A stretch of DNA of 64,000 bases from JAOPZW01 sp963764585 (GTDB taxonomy: Bacteria; Actinomycetota; Thermoleophilia; Solirubrobacterales; Solirubrobacteraceae). The stretch is from the NCBI GenBank assembly GCA_963764585.1, contig CAVXTB010000003.1, positions 124,001 through 188,000 of the forward strand, given 5' to 3'. The notes below the pieces were generated by a model. It was not told the origin of the DNA and did not search any database. It saw nothing but the letters and a program-made list of their open reading frames with translations. Each line of letters starts with the position of its first letter. The stretch's first letter is position 1. Shown one piece after another: positions 7,515 through 15,534 of the stretch. The position numbers were made by a program, and so were the translations under genes.

Positions 7515-9197
7515 GTGGCTCTGGACGACGCCCACGAGTTCTCCCGTCCCCGCGCTCGGCCCGGCGAGGGCCAGGTCTTCCTGGGCACGGCCCGCCGCCC
7601 GACCCTGGCCCCGGGCGCCGAGCAGCTGCTGCACGTCTATCGCCTGAGCGAGCCCGCGCTGGCCGAGATGCCGTTCGAGGCGCTGCTCGACGAGCTGCTC
7701 GTGCGCACCAAGGAGATCCTCTCCGTCGACACCGTCGCCATCCTGCTGCTCGACGACGACAACCACGAGCTCGTCGCGCGCGCCGCCAAGGGCCTCGAGG
7801 AGGAGGTCGAGCGCGGCGTCCGCATCCCGATCGGCGGAGGCTTCGCGGGGCGCATCGCGGCCGAGCGCACGCCGATCTTCATCGCCGACGTCGACCACGC
7901 CGAGGTGCTCAACCCGATCCTGCGCGACAAGGGCATCCGCTCGCTGCTCGGCGCGCCGCTGATCGTCGACGGCAAGGCGATCGGCGTGATCCACGTCGGC
8001 ACCCTCGAGCCGCGGGAGTTCAGCAACGACAACGCGGCGCTGCTGCAGGTGGTCGCCGCGCGCGCGGCTCCCGCGATCGAGCGCGCGCGCCTGTACGAGG
8101 CGCTGGACCGCGAGCACCGCGGAGCGGTGGCGCTGCAGCGCAGCCTGCTCCCCGAGGGCATCCCCGAGATCGTCGGCGTCGACATCGCCGCGCGCTACCT
8201 GCCCGCGCGCGACGAGGTGGGCGGCGACTGGTACGACGTGATCGAGCTGCCCGGGGGCCTCGTGGGCCTCGCGATCGGCGACGTCGCCGGGCACGGCGTC
8301 CGCGCCGCCGCGCTCATGGGCCAGCTGCGGACCGCGCTGCGCGCCTACGCGCTGGACGGCTACTCGCCGGCCGAGACGCTCAAGCGCCTGGACCGGCTGC
8401 TGCACACCGTTCGCGGGGAGGGCATGGCGACCGCCGCCTACGCGCTGCTGGATCCGCTCTCGGGCTCGGTGCGCATCGCCAGCGCCGGCCACCCGCCGCC
8501 CGTCATCATCGCCGCGAGCGGCCAAGCGCGCCTGATCGAGTCCGCGCCGGCTCCGCCGCTGGGCACCCTGCCGTTCGGGACCTACCTCGACGTGCAGGCG
8601 ACGGTGGCGCCCGGGGACGCGCTCATGCTCTACACCGACGGCCTCGTCGAGCGCCGGCGCGAGCCGCTGACCACGGGACTCGAGCGGCTGCGCGTGCACG
8701 CCAGCGTGGTCGCGTCGGCCGATGCGCTGTGCCAACGCGTCCTGGACCGTCTCGTCCCACCCGGCGGCGCCGACGACGACGTGGCGATCGTGGTCCTGCG
8801 CAACGTGCCGATCGCGCCGGAGATGAAGATGAGCTTCGCGTCGGCGCCGTCCGTGCTCGCCAAGGTCCGCCAGGTGCTGCGCCGCTGGCTGAACGCGCAG
8901 GGCGCGCGCCCCGACGAGATCGCGGCGTTGACGCTCGCCTGCGGCGAGGCGTGCGCCAACGCCATCGAGCACGCCTACTCGCCGACGCTGGCGTCGTTCG
9001 AGCTCCAGGCCGGGTTCGCCGAGGGCGTCGTGACGCTCACCGTGCGCGACGGCGGGCGCTGGCGCGCCGAGCGCGCCGAGCCCGCGGACGATCGCGGCCG
9101 CGGGCTGATGATGATCGAGGCCACCGTCGACGAGCTCGACGTCCGGTCGACGGACACGGGCACCGAGGTCCTCATGCGACGCAGGCTAGGCTCCTGA
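7515..9197 (+). CDS. GAF-SpoIIE phosphatase-HATPase fusion (RsbU/RsbW-like, 560 aa)
   Basis: Partner-switching regulator combining opposing activities. A GAF sensor spans about residues 50-195. A PP2C-type SpoIIE domain follows (about 205-435) with metal-binding DEVGGDWYDV, IGDVAGHG, MLYTDGLVE and DDDVAIVVL. A C-terminal GHKL ATPase (about 440-560) has ACGEACANAIEHAY and RGRGLMMIE, typical of RsbW/SpoIIAB anti-sigma kinases. The phosphatase should dephosphorylate, and the ATPase phosphorylate or bind, a STAS antagonist such as the one encoded 3 bp downstream. The sensed signal and target sigma factor are unknown. Confidence 0.9.
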   Translation: MALDDAHEFSRPRARPGEGQVFLGTARRPTLAPGAEQLLHVYRLSEPALAEMPFEALLDELLVRTKEILSVDTVAILLLDDDNHELVARAAKGLEEEVERGVRIPIGGGFAGRIAAERTPIFIADVDHAEVLNPILRDKGIRSLLGAPLIVDGKAIGVIHVGTLEPREFSNDNAALLQVVAARAAPAIERARLYEALDREHRGAVALQRSLLPEGIPEIVGVDIAARYLPARDEVGGDWYDVIELPGGLVGLAIGDVAGHGVRAAALMGQLRTALRAYALDGYSPAETLKRLDRLLHTVRGEGMATAAYALLDPLSGSVRIASAGHPPPVIIAASGQARLIESAPAPPLGTLPFGTYLDVQATVAPGDALMLYTDGLVERRREPLTTGLERLRVHASVVASADALCQRVLDRLVPPGGADDDVAIVVLRNVPIAPEMKMSFASAPSVLAKVRQVLRRWLNAQGARPDEIAALTLACGEACANAIEHAYSPTLASFELQAGFAEGVVTLTVRDGGRWRAERAEPADDRGRGLMMIEATVDELDVRSTDTGTEVLMRRRLGS

Positions 9198-9199
9198 CG

Positions 9200-9547
9200 A
9201 TGCCGCTCGCCGACGTGCACTTCGAGCCGGTCGGGGAGGTCGTCGTCGCTCACCTGACGGGTGAGATCGACATGTCCAACGCCGACGAGGTCGGCGCGGC
9301 CCTGAGCGGCCAGACGCCGAGCGACGTGCGCGCTCTTGTGCTCGACCTGCGCGAGATCGCGTATCTCGACAGCGCCGGCATCCGCCTGATCTACGGCCTG
9401 CGCGCGCGCCTGGACCATCGCGGTCAGCAGCTGCGGCTCGTCGTCGAGCCCGGCGGCCCGATCACCGACGCGCTGCGCATCGCCGACGTGCCGCGCGCCG
9501 TCGGGGCGCTCGAGACCGTCGATGCGGCGGTCGACAGCCTCGCCTAG
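9200..9547 (+). CDS. STAS-domain anti-sigma factor antagonist (115 aa)
   Basis: SpoIIAA/RsbV-type protein. The motif YLDSAGIRLIYGL carries the conserved phosphorylatable Ser after Asp (about residue 56). The first strand FEPVGEVVVAHLTGEID is typical. It begins 3 nt after the stop of the SpoIIE/HATPase gene, its probable kinase/phosphatase partner. A TAGGCT hexamer 7 nt upstream of the ATG could be an extra promoter but lies in coding sequence. The stop overlaps the convergent transglycosylase-like gene. Confidence 0.9.
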   Translation: MPLADVHFEPVGEVVVAHLTGEIDMSNADEVGAALSGQTPSDVRALVLDLREIAYLDSAGIRLIYGLRARLDHRGQQLRLVVEPGGPITDALRIADVPRAVGALETVDAAVDSLA

Positions 9548-10236
9548 CCGCCGCCGGCGAAGTCCGCGGTGCGCCAGACGCGGCGCTGCATGAAGCCCTT
9601 GACCTTGGCGACGTAGCCCTCGGCGCCGGCGTCGTGCCAGCGCCCCGAGAACCACGCGCCGATCGAGCCCCACAGATCGCCGCTGCGGTAGCGCGCGCCG
9701 TTGCCCGAGACCGTGTTCAGCCACGTCTGCCTGCCGTCGTAATAGGTGCGCACGATGGAGGCCCAGTAGTCGGCGTTGAGCGCGGCGTCGTGGCGGAACA
9801 GGCCGCACACGAGCGTGCCGCGGCAGTGGTACGGGCGGCGCACCTGGAAGAGCCCGAAGCTGTCGCCGTTGTCGCCGATGGTGGTCATCCGCCACCAGCT
9901 CTCCTGGGCGCCGACGGCGCGCACGAGGTTGGGGGACAGGCCCCACTTCGCGGCGGCCCACTGCATGACCTCGTCGGTCGTGCCGCGGAAGTTGCCGGTG
10001 ACCCAGTGCGCGTACGGGTTGTCGCTCTGGCGACGGAACGCGCGCAGCTGCGCGGCGGTCGGCACGCGATGGGTGGCGCCCGCGTTGCGCGGGCGCGGCT
10101 CCCACGCGCTGTGCACCACCCTGGCCGCTGCGGCCTGGTCCGAGAGCGGGGGCCGGCCGACGCGCGGGTTCGCGTGCGCGACCGGCGCGGCGACGACCAG
10201 CAGGGCGGCGGCGAGGAGCAGGCATGCCGTGCGCAC
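9544..10236 (-). CDS. Secreted lysozyme-fold (transglycosylase-like) protein
   Basis: Exported protein with a lysozyme-like C-terminal domain. From the GTG at 10234-10236 the N-terminus is a signal peptide, VRTACLLLAAALLVVAAP, cut near AHA-NP. An upstream ATG at 10326 would bury it, so the shorter start is chosen (230 aa). The motif VRAVGAQESWWR followed by GDNGDSFGLFQVR matches the catalytic Glu and GxxGxxQ region of SLT/lysozyme-like folds. Several Cys (CRGTLVCGLF) suggest a disulfide outside the membrane. Likely cleaves or remodels peptidoglycan. Confidence 0.75.
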   Translation of the reverse strand: MRTACLLLAAALLVVAAPVAHANPRVGRPPLSDQAAAARVVHSAWEPRPRNAGATHRVPTAAQLRAFRRQSDNPYAHWVTGNFRGTTDEVMQWAAAKWGLSPNLVRAVGAQESWWRMTTIGDNGDSFGLFQVRRPYHCRGTLVCGLFRHDAALNADYWASIVRTYYDGRQTWLNTVSGNGARYRSGDLWGSIGAWFSGRWHDAGAEGYVAKVKGFMQRRVWRTADFAGGG

Positions 10237-10286
10237 AGGCGCACACGGTACGCGGTCTTCGCTCCTCGCCTGCCGCCAGGACTGTG

Positions 10287-10668
10287 CTACAGCGGCGACT
10301 CCTCCTTGTCCTGCGGGATCCGCCACTTGCCGTTCTGCGCGGACTTCGGGCAGCCGTGCGGACGGCCCAGGTCGAACGGGCCGGCGATGGCCTGCGTGAC
10401 GCTGGTGCCCGACCGAGTCGCATAGACGACGGTCAGCAGCGGATCGACGCGCGGCTCATCGCAGAGCTTGGGGTCGATCGAGAACTGCCCGGCGACGATC
10501 TCGTAGTTGCCGCCGTACGTGCCGACGCAGTTGATCCCGTAGCCGGGGATGATGCCCGAGCACGAGAACGAGTCCGTCGGGACGACCTGCTTGGTCGTCT
10601 TGTCGAGCGCGAAGACCTCCGTGTCGATGCTCTGCGCGGGGATCTGCGGCTGGATCTGCGCGAGAACC
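10287..10668 (-). pseudogene. 3' fragment of a secreted hypothetical protein, N-terminus missing
   Basis: The minus-strand frame shows strong coding character (nearly all third positions G/C) from about 10668 down to the stop at 10287. It reads IDTEVFALDKTTKQVVPTD, then CSGIIPGYGINCVGTYGG and ends KWRIPQDKEESPL. Paired Cys suggest an exported protein. Upstream of about 10668 coding character is lost and no signal peptide or start is present. It abuts, head to head, another truncated gene on the plus strand, so both 5' ends are missing at one junction. Function unknown. Confidence 0.65.
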
Positions 10669-10669
10669 C

Positions 10670-11004
10670 GAACACCGGCCAAGGTCCAGGCGAAGGTCGG
10701 CGCGGCCAAGGGCAAGGTGCCCGCGCAGGTGCCGCGCTTCGCGATCTCGAGCGTGACGCTCGACTCCGACTCCGACGGCGTCTTCGCCAAGGGCACGATC
10801 GTCAACCAGTCCAAGGTCGCCCAGCGGCGCCTGACCATCTTCTGCGTGGCGCGCAAGGGCGGCAAGATCGTCGCCGCGGGCCGCGCGATCCTCGACTCGC
10901 TCGCTCCGGCCGGCGCCAAGCCGACCAAGTTCACCGTCTTCTTCATCGGAAACCTGAAGGGCGCCAAGCTGAGCTTCTCGGCGCCCGCGACCGTGTTGGA
11001 GTAG
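10670..11004 (+). pseudogene. 3' fragment of a FxLYD-like secreted protein, N-terminus missing
   Basis: The plus frame becomes clearly coding from about 10670: KVPAQVPRFAISSVTLDSD, then GTIVNQSKVAQRRLTIFCVA and FTVFFIGNLKGAKLSFSAP. The pattern of a short Ig-like beta domain with 'new-versus-old' strands resembles FxLYD/DUF3426-type extracellular domains. No start or signal peptide exists in front. The in-frame ATGs further left lie in sequence antisense to the neighbouring fragment. A deletion or assembly join at about 10669 is the simplest explanation. Confidence 0.6.
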
Positions 11005-11167
11005 TAGTGGGCCCCCTCGCAACGGTCCACCGGAAATCGCGGGCGCCGATCACCGCCAGGCGGCGTCCTCGGTCGGGGCTGTGCCACCGGCACAGCACCC
11101 TCCCTGCGTCCTTGCCTGGCGATGCCGGCATCCCGCGCTTTCCGGCGCACCGTCACGAGGAGACCCA

Positions 11168-11823
11168 CTAACGGCCACCACGCAGGACATCCACGCACCC
11201 ACGCTCGGCGCCCAGGGCGAGCCGTGCGCGCAGTGCGGCGCGCCGCTCGCGGGCGACCAGCGCTACTGCCTGGAGTGCGGCGCGCGGCGCGCGGACGCGC
11301 GGATCGCGTTCCGCGACATCCTCGCGCGCGAGGGCGGGCCGCCGCGCGCGCCGATCGTGCGCAGCTACGCCGAGGAGCGCACGCCGCCCAGCGGCATCAC
11401 CTTCCTCGTCGGGCTGGTGTGCCTGCTGCTCGCGCTCGGCGTCGGCGTGCTCATCGGGCGCTCGGGCGACGACCCGCCGACCGCGGCGGCGCCGGCGGCC
11501 GCGCCGCAGGTCATCAGCGTCGGCGGCGCGGCGCCGGCGGCGGCACGACCCCGGCGGCCACGTCGACCGGCTCGTCGGCAGCGACGACCGGCGACTCGTC
11601 GTCGTCCTCCTCGGGCGCCAAGTCCAAGGACGCGGGGGCCAGCAGCACGAAGGGCGGCTCGAAGGCGACGAACAAGTCGGTCAAGCAGCTCGACAACTCC
11701 TCCGGCGCGGACTACGAGAAGAAGTCGTCGAAGCTGCCCAAGACGGTCGGGACCGGCGGCAAGCCGCCGCCCAAGGACAACAAGCCCGCCGGCGGCGGCA
11801 CGGACTTCCAGGACATCGGATGA
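11168..11823 (+). pseudogene. Zinc-ribbon membrane protein gene, frameshifted
   Basis: Two frames joined by a shift near 11530-11545. The first encodes a zinc ribbon (CAQCGAPLAGDQRYCLECG), a linker and one membrane helix, ITFLVGLVCLLLALGVGVL. The second continues as a Ser/Thr/Lys-rich tail (TSTGSSAATTGDSSSSSSG) ending GGGTDFQDIG. GAGGAG at 11157-11162 is a good ribosome site, but the expected start reads ACTAACG; a lost base pair may have removed ATG. Ends with an ATGA overlap into the next, also frameshifted, zinc-ribbon gene. Role unknown, probably envelope-associated. Confidence 0.6.
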
Positions 11824-12250
11824 GCGCGCTCACCGATCGCCTGCGCGGGCGCGCGCGGCCCTCAGCCGCCGCGGCCGCGCCGGCCGGTCCCGACGCCGCC
11901 GATCCCCACGCCGAGCTGCGGGGGCGCCGCGACGCGCTCGCGGCCGAGGTCGCCGAGCTGACCTGGGACCTCGGCGGCCTGACCTACGAGATTGCCATCC
12001 GCGACCACTTCCGCCTCGACGTCCTGATCCGCGGCGCGGCGGCCCTGCAGGAGCGCGACGCCGAGCTCGGCGAGGTCGAGCGCCTGCTGGCGGCCGCCGC
12101 CGAGGGCGTCCATGGTGGTGCCGGTCGTGCGGAGCCCCGCATTCGCGCGGCGCCGGCTACTGCTGGAAGTGCGGCCAGCCGCTGATGCCACAGGCCACGA
12201 GCTCGGCGCTGATCGAGCCGCTGGGGCCGCCGAGGAACGGATCCGGCTGA
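11820..12250 (+). pseudogene. Coiled-coil plus C-terminal zinc-ribbon protein, frameshifted
   Basis: The ATG overlaps the previous stop (ATGA). The first frame encodes a disordered Ala/Pro start and a helical coiled-coil-like segment (RDALAAEVAELTWDLGGLTY, then LQERDAELGEVERLLAAAAE). Near 12090-12110 the coding frame changes. The continuing frame has a perfect zinc ribbon, WCRSCGAPHSRGAGYCWKCG, and ends at 12250. The Cys-x2-Cys pairs prove the second frame is the original one. Together with its neighbour it looks like a two-protein membrane complex. Confidence 0.65.
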
Positions 12251-12292
12251 CGTCGTTCGCGTCGCTCCCGGAGCGTCGCCGCGCTGCGCGCG

Positions 12293-12760
12293 TCAGCCGG
12301 CGTCCACGCCGGGCGAGGTTGGGTAGCCGAGGGTGACCCAGTCGTGCATCCCGCCTCGGTAGTAGTGGATTGCGCGCGCGGGGTAGCCGGCGTCCAGCAG
12401 CGTGTGGATCGCGTCGGGCGTCGCCTTGCACTGCGGTCCGTTGCAGAAGAAGACGGTCGGCGTCGTGCGGTCGAGCTCGTCGAGGTGGTCGAGAATCCGC
12501 TCATGCGGGATTCCGCGGGCGCCCGGGATCGTCGCGTCGCGGTGGAAGTGCGGCTGGCGGGTGTCGATCACGGGCCGTCCGTGGGCGACGTGATCGAGCA
12601 GCTCGAGCTCGCCGATCGTGCGCACGCCGGGCGCAAGCTCGATCGGCTGAACGGTGCCCCACGTGGCGTCGACGCGGACGAGGCCGTCACCGACCGGCTG
12701 GGGCACCATGCAGGCGTTGTCGTGCCGCGGGGCTCGCTCGAGCTTCGCGGCGGACGCCAT
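12293..12760 (-). CDS. Rhodanese-like domain protein (155 aa)
   Basis: Single-domain sulfurtransferase/rhodanese-like protein. The active-site loop is FFCNGPQCKAT with the persulfide-carrying Cys. The preceding VIDTRQPHFHRDATIPGARG and following YRGGMHDWVTLGYPT match rhodanese landmarks. Probably transfers sulfane sulfur to a thiol acceptor. It lies 6 bp downstream of the ArsR-family regulator on the same strand and near a DUF2892 membrane protein, a set typical of reactive-sulfur handling. A shorter ATG start at the internal MVPQPVGDG is possible. Confidence 0.85.
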   Translation of the reverse strand: MASAAKLERAPRHDNACMVPQPVGDGLVRVDATWGTVQPIELAPGVRTIGELELLDHVAHGRPVIDTRQPHFHRDATIPGARGIPHERILDHLDELDRTTPTVFFCNGPQCKATPDAIHTLLDAGYPARAIHYYRGGMHDWVTLGYPTSPGVDAG

Positions 12761-12766
12761 CCCCGC

Positions 12767-13129
12767 CTACCTCTTCGCCGGAGCCGGCGGCTGCAGGATG
12801 GCGTCCAGCTCGTCGACCTGGCGGCGGACGCCGCCGCAGACCAGGTCGCAGAGCTCGAAGACCATCGGATCGCTGATCGCGTACACGGTGCGGTTGCCCT
12901 GCTTGGTGCGGCTGACCATGCCCGCGCTGTGCAGGATGCCGAGGTGCTTGGACACGTTCTGCTGCGAGGCGCCCAGCGTCTCCTGAAGGTCGCTGACGCT
13001 GGCCGCTCCGTCGCGTAGCCGGTCGAGCAGCTTGATCCGCATGGGCTCACCCAGCACGCGGAACCGCTGAGCGACGAGCTCGATCAGGGGTTCGGGGAGC
13101 GGGCGGGGGACGGCCGGTGTGTCTGACAT
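12767..13129 (-). CDS. ArsR/SmtB-family transcriptional regulator (120 aa)
   Basis: Winged-helix repressor of the ArsR family: FRVLGEPMRIKLLDRLRDG, recognition helix SQQNVSKHLGILHSAGMV, wing RTKQGNRTVYAISDP. Two Cys in the C-terminal helix (ELCDLVCGGV) could form the sensing pair; there is no ELCVCDL metal motif near the DNA-binding helix, unlike the arsenic-locus ArsR here. The start is taken at MSDTPAVPRP, because the longer frame would run into the operators. Two inverted repeats between it and the divergent DUF2892 gene are the likely binding sites. A redox or persulfide sensing role is inferred from neighbours. Confidence 0.85.
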   Translation of the reverse strand: MSDTPAVPRPLPEPLIELVAQRFRVLGEPMRIKLLDRLRDGAASVSDLQETLGASQQNVSKHLGILHSAGMVSRTKQGNRTVYAISDPMVFELCDLVCGGVRRQVDELDAILQPPAPAKR

Positions 13130-13145
13130 CGGCAGATACCGTATC

Positions 13146-13161
13146 ACAACCACACAGTTGT
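13146..13161. promoter_or_regulatory. Candidate ArsR-family operator 1 (ACAAC-N6-GTTGT)
   Basis: Inverted repeat ACAAC-CACACA-GTTGT just upstream of the ArsR/rhodanese operon. The right arm continues as TCTAGTTGA, nearly the same as the sequence following operator 2, so the two sites are also direct repeats about 57 bp apart. Confidence 0.65.
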
Positions 13162-13200
13162 CTAGTTGACAGCTGCGGGCCGCAGCCTCTATTCTGCATG

Positions 13201-13220
13201 ACACAACTGTACGGTTGTGT
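13201..13220. promoter_or_regulatory. Candidate ArsR-family operator 2 (ACACAAC-N6-GTTGTGT)
   Basis: Perfect 7-bp inverted repeat ACACAAC-TGTACG-GTTGTGT, 22 bp upstream of the DUF2892 ATG, followed by AGTTGAG as at operator 1. Its position suits repression of the plus-strand transcript by the divergent regulator. Confidence 0.7.
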
Positions 13221-13242
13221 AGTTGAGATCAAAAGGATGCGA

Positions 13243-13533
13243 ATGCCAGACACCATTGCCAACCTCACCGCCCTGACCGGCGAGCAGCTCCGCGAAGGAC
13301 CTCGACCGTGGCCGCTCGAGCGCGCCCTCTTCGCGCTCGCCGGGACGATGACGCTGCTCTCCGCGGCGCTGGCCGCGCTCGTCTCGCCGTGGTTCCTGCT
13401 GCTGACCGCATTCGTCGGGGTCAACCAATGGCTCTACGTCGTCGTCGGCGCGTGCCCCGCTTCGATCGTCCTGCGCCGCGCGCTGCACCTGCGCTCGGCG
13501 ATCTACGAGAACGACGACCGGGTGTCGGCATGA
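13243..13533 (+). CDS. DUF2892/YgaP-like membrane protein (96 aa)
   Basis: Small inner-membrane protein with two hydrophobic helices (LFALAGTMTLLSAALAALV and FLLLTAFVGVNQWLYVVVG) followed by CPASIVLRRALH, the hallmark of the DUF2892/YgaP membrane domain. In E. coli YgaP this domain is fused to a rhodanese; here the rhodanese is a separate divergent gene. The ATG at 13243 is preferred because AAAAGGA at 13231-13237 is correctly spaced. The stop overlaps the MMPL gene start as ATGA, giving a two-gene operon controlled by operator 2. Confidence 0.8.
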   Translation: MPDTIANLTALTGEQLREGPRPWPLERALFALAGTMTLLSAALAALVSPWFLLLTAFVGVNQWLYVVVGACPASIVLRRALHLRSAIYENDDRVSA

Positions 13534-15217
13534 CCGTGCGCGTCGGACCGATCGGCCGGCTGGGCCGCTACACGGCCACCCATTTCCGCCTCGTCGTCGC
13601 CGCGTGGCTCGTGCTCGCCGTCGTGCTCGGCTTCCTCGCCCCGCGCGTCGAGACCGCCCTCTCCGGCGCGGGCTGGGAGACCACCGGCTCGCAGTCCGTC
13701 CAGGCGCGCCAGCTGATCGACCGCAACTTCAGCGGGCTGGGCAGCTACGGCCTGATGACGGTCATCCACGCGCCGGGCAAGACCGTGAACGACGCGGCCT
13801 TCCAAAGCGTGGTCGCGAAGGTCGAGCGCACGCTGCGCGCCGACCGCGCGGTGAGCACGGTTACGCGCTGTTCGTGGTCCATCGGTTCCGCGGCGCGTTC
13901 TTCGGCGCGGGCATGAGCGCCGAGGACGCGACGGCGGTGTCCATGGACACCGCCGGCAAGGCCGTGCTCTTCAGCGGCGTGACCGTGCTGATCTCGCTGA
14001 GCGCCGTCATGCTCGTCCCCAGCCCGGCGTTCCGGTCGATGAGCCTCGGGATCATGCTCGCGGTGATCTTCGTGCTCGCCGCCACGCTCACGCTGCTTCC
14101 GGCGGTGCTGGCCAAGCTCGGCCCGAAGGTCGACAACCTTGCCCTGCCATGGGCCCATTCCGGCGAGCATCGCTCGCCGCGCTTCGCCGCGTGGGCCGAG
14201 CGGCTGTGGCGGCGCCCGGCCGTCTACGGGGCCGTCGCTGTCGCGGTGCTCGTCGGGCTGGCGATCCCCGTCACGCAGCTCAAGACGGCGATGCCGTCGA
14301 TCAAGGTCGTGCCGAGCGCGGACTCCTCGCGCGTTGGCTACCAGCAGGCGCAGGCGGCGTTCGGGCCGGGCGCGACCGGCCCGCTGCAGATCGTTGCGCG
14401 CGCGTCCGACGCCGCCGCGGTCACACGGCTCGTACGAAGCGACGCCGGCATCGCCGCGACGCTGCCGCCGCAGTCGCGGGGCGGCCTCGTCCTCGTGACC
14501 GCGATCCCCAAGCAGGACCCGTCGAATCCGGCGGTCGGCAGGACGATCGACCGCCTGCGCGGCAAGGTCGGCGCAGCCGGGACCGTCGGCGGCGCGGTCG
14601 CCGAGAACCACGATCTGCAGGCTGCCCTGTCGTCGAAGGCGCCGCTCGTCATCGGAGTTGTCCTCGCACTCGGCTTCGTGCTGCTGCTCGTCGCACTGCA
14701 GGCGCCGCTGATCGCCGCCGCCGGCGTCCTCACGAACCTGCTCGCCACCGGAGCGGCGTTCGGCGTCGCCAAGTGGATCTTCCAGGACGGCGCGCTCCAT
14801 TCCCTCCTCGGATTCCAGTCCCAGGGGTTCCTCGACGCGTGGGGCCCCGTCTTCTTCTTCGCGATGATCTTCGCGATCTCGATGGACTACACCGTGTTCC
14901 TGCTCTCCAGCGCAAAGGAGCACTGGGACCGCACCCGCGACCCGCACGAGGCCATGGTGGGCGGCGTTGCCCACAGCGGTCGCGTGATCTTCGCGGCCGC
15001 GGCGGTGATGGTCGCGGTGTTCTTCACGTTCGCCCTGTCCGGGCCGCTGCCGCCCAAGGAGATGGGCATCATCCTCGGCATCGCGGTCCTGCTCGACGCC
15101 GCCCTGATCAGGCTGCTGCTCCTGCCGGTGCTGCTGCGCCTGATGGGTCCTTGGGCCTGGTACCTGCCGCGCTGGGCGCATCGGATGCTGCCCGACGTGA
15201 CCTTCGGACACGCGTAG
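13530..15217 (+). pseudogene. MMPL/RND-family transporter with internal deletion
   Basis: The N-terminal part (13530 to about 13860) has the first membrane helix VVAAWLVLAVVLGFLAPRV and the beginning of the first periplasmic domain. At about 13858-13862 the frame jumps to LFVVHRFRGAFFGAGMSAED, which in MMPL proteins lies in the fourth-fifth helix region some 170-180 residues later. The rest is intact, including FAMIFAISMDYTVFLLS and about six helices. MMPL proteins are usually about 700 aa and only about 560 codons remain, so most of the first extracytoplasmic domain is gone. Probable lipid or drug exporter remnant. Confidence 0.75.
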
Positions 15218-15534
15218 GGACGAAGGGCATTGAGGATGAGTGGGCGCCGCAGTACGCGGCTGCGCGGCGCGCGAGTTGCCACAGGCCGCGCGCGTTTCGC
15301 AACGCATCCGCCCGCGCGGGCAAACGAACGACGAGAAATGCACGCCATACGCGCAAACTCGTCGTTCGTCGCTCCGAGACGGACCAAAGACGAGAAACGG
15401 ACGTCCTGCGTCTGGAAGTCGTCGTTCGTTGGCGAGGCGCCCGCGGACGGCCGCGTGCGCCGGCGCCAGCGGCTTCCTGCTCAGGCGGTGGTGCTGGCCT
15501 ACGAGTCGGGGCTGGTGACGCCGGGCGGCTGAGG
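15218..15534. other. Intergenic region with hairpin repeats, no gene
   Basis: 317 bp between the MMPL remnant and the phosphoesterase. No convincing coding frame. It holds the hairpin element described at 15292-15430; the remainder is plain GC-rich sequence. Confidence 0.6.
15292..15430. repeat. Intergenic hairpin element, copy 1
   Basis: Starts with a small hairpin GCGTT-TCGC-AACGC (15292-15305). Next come a perfect 12-bp inverted repeat (15324-15335 with 15358-15369, arms ACGAACGACGAG and its complement) and a related second unit about 59 bp later (15390-15430) with the same flanks ACGAGAAA and GTCGTCGTTCGT. A similar element lies at 38912-39034. Confidence 0.6.

Noticed and set aside
9544..10326. 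Longer 260-aa start for the lysozyme-fold protein
   Set aside because: Would put 30 charged residues in front of a clear signal peptide; the GTG at 10236 is preferred.
12767..13204. 145-aa start for the ArsR-family regulator
   Set aside because: It would run across operator 1 and encode a Cys-rich leader not seen in the family; the MSDTPAV start fits better.
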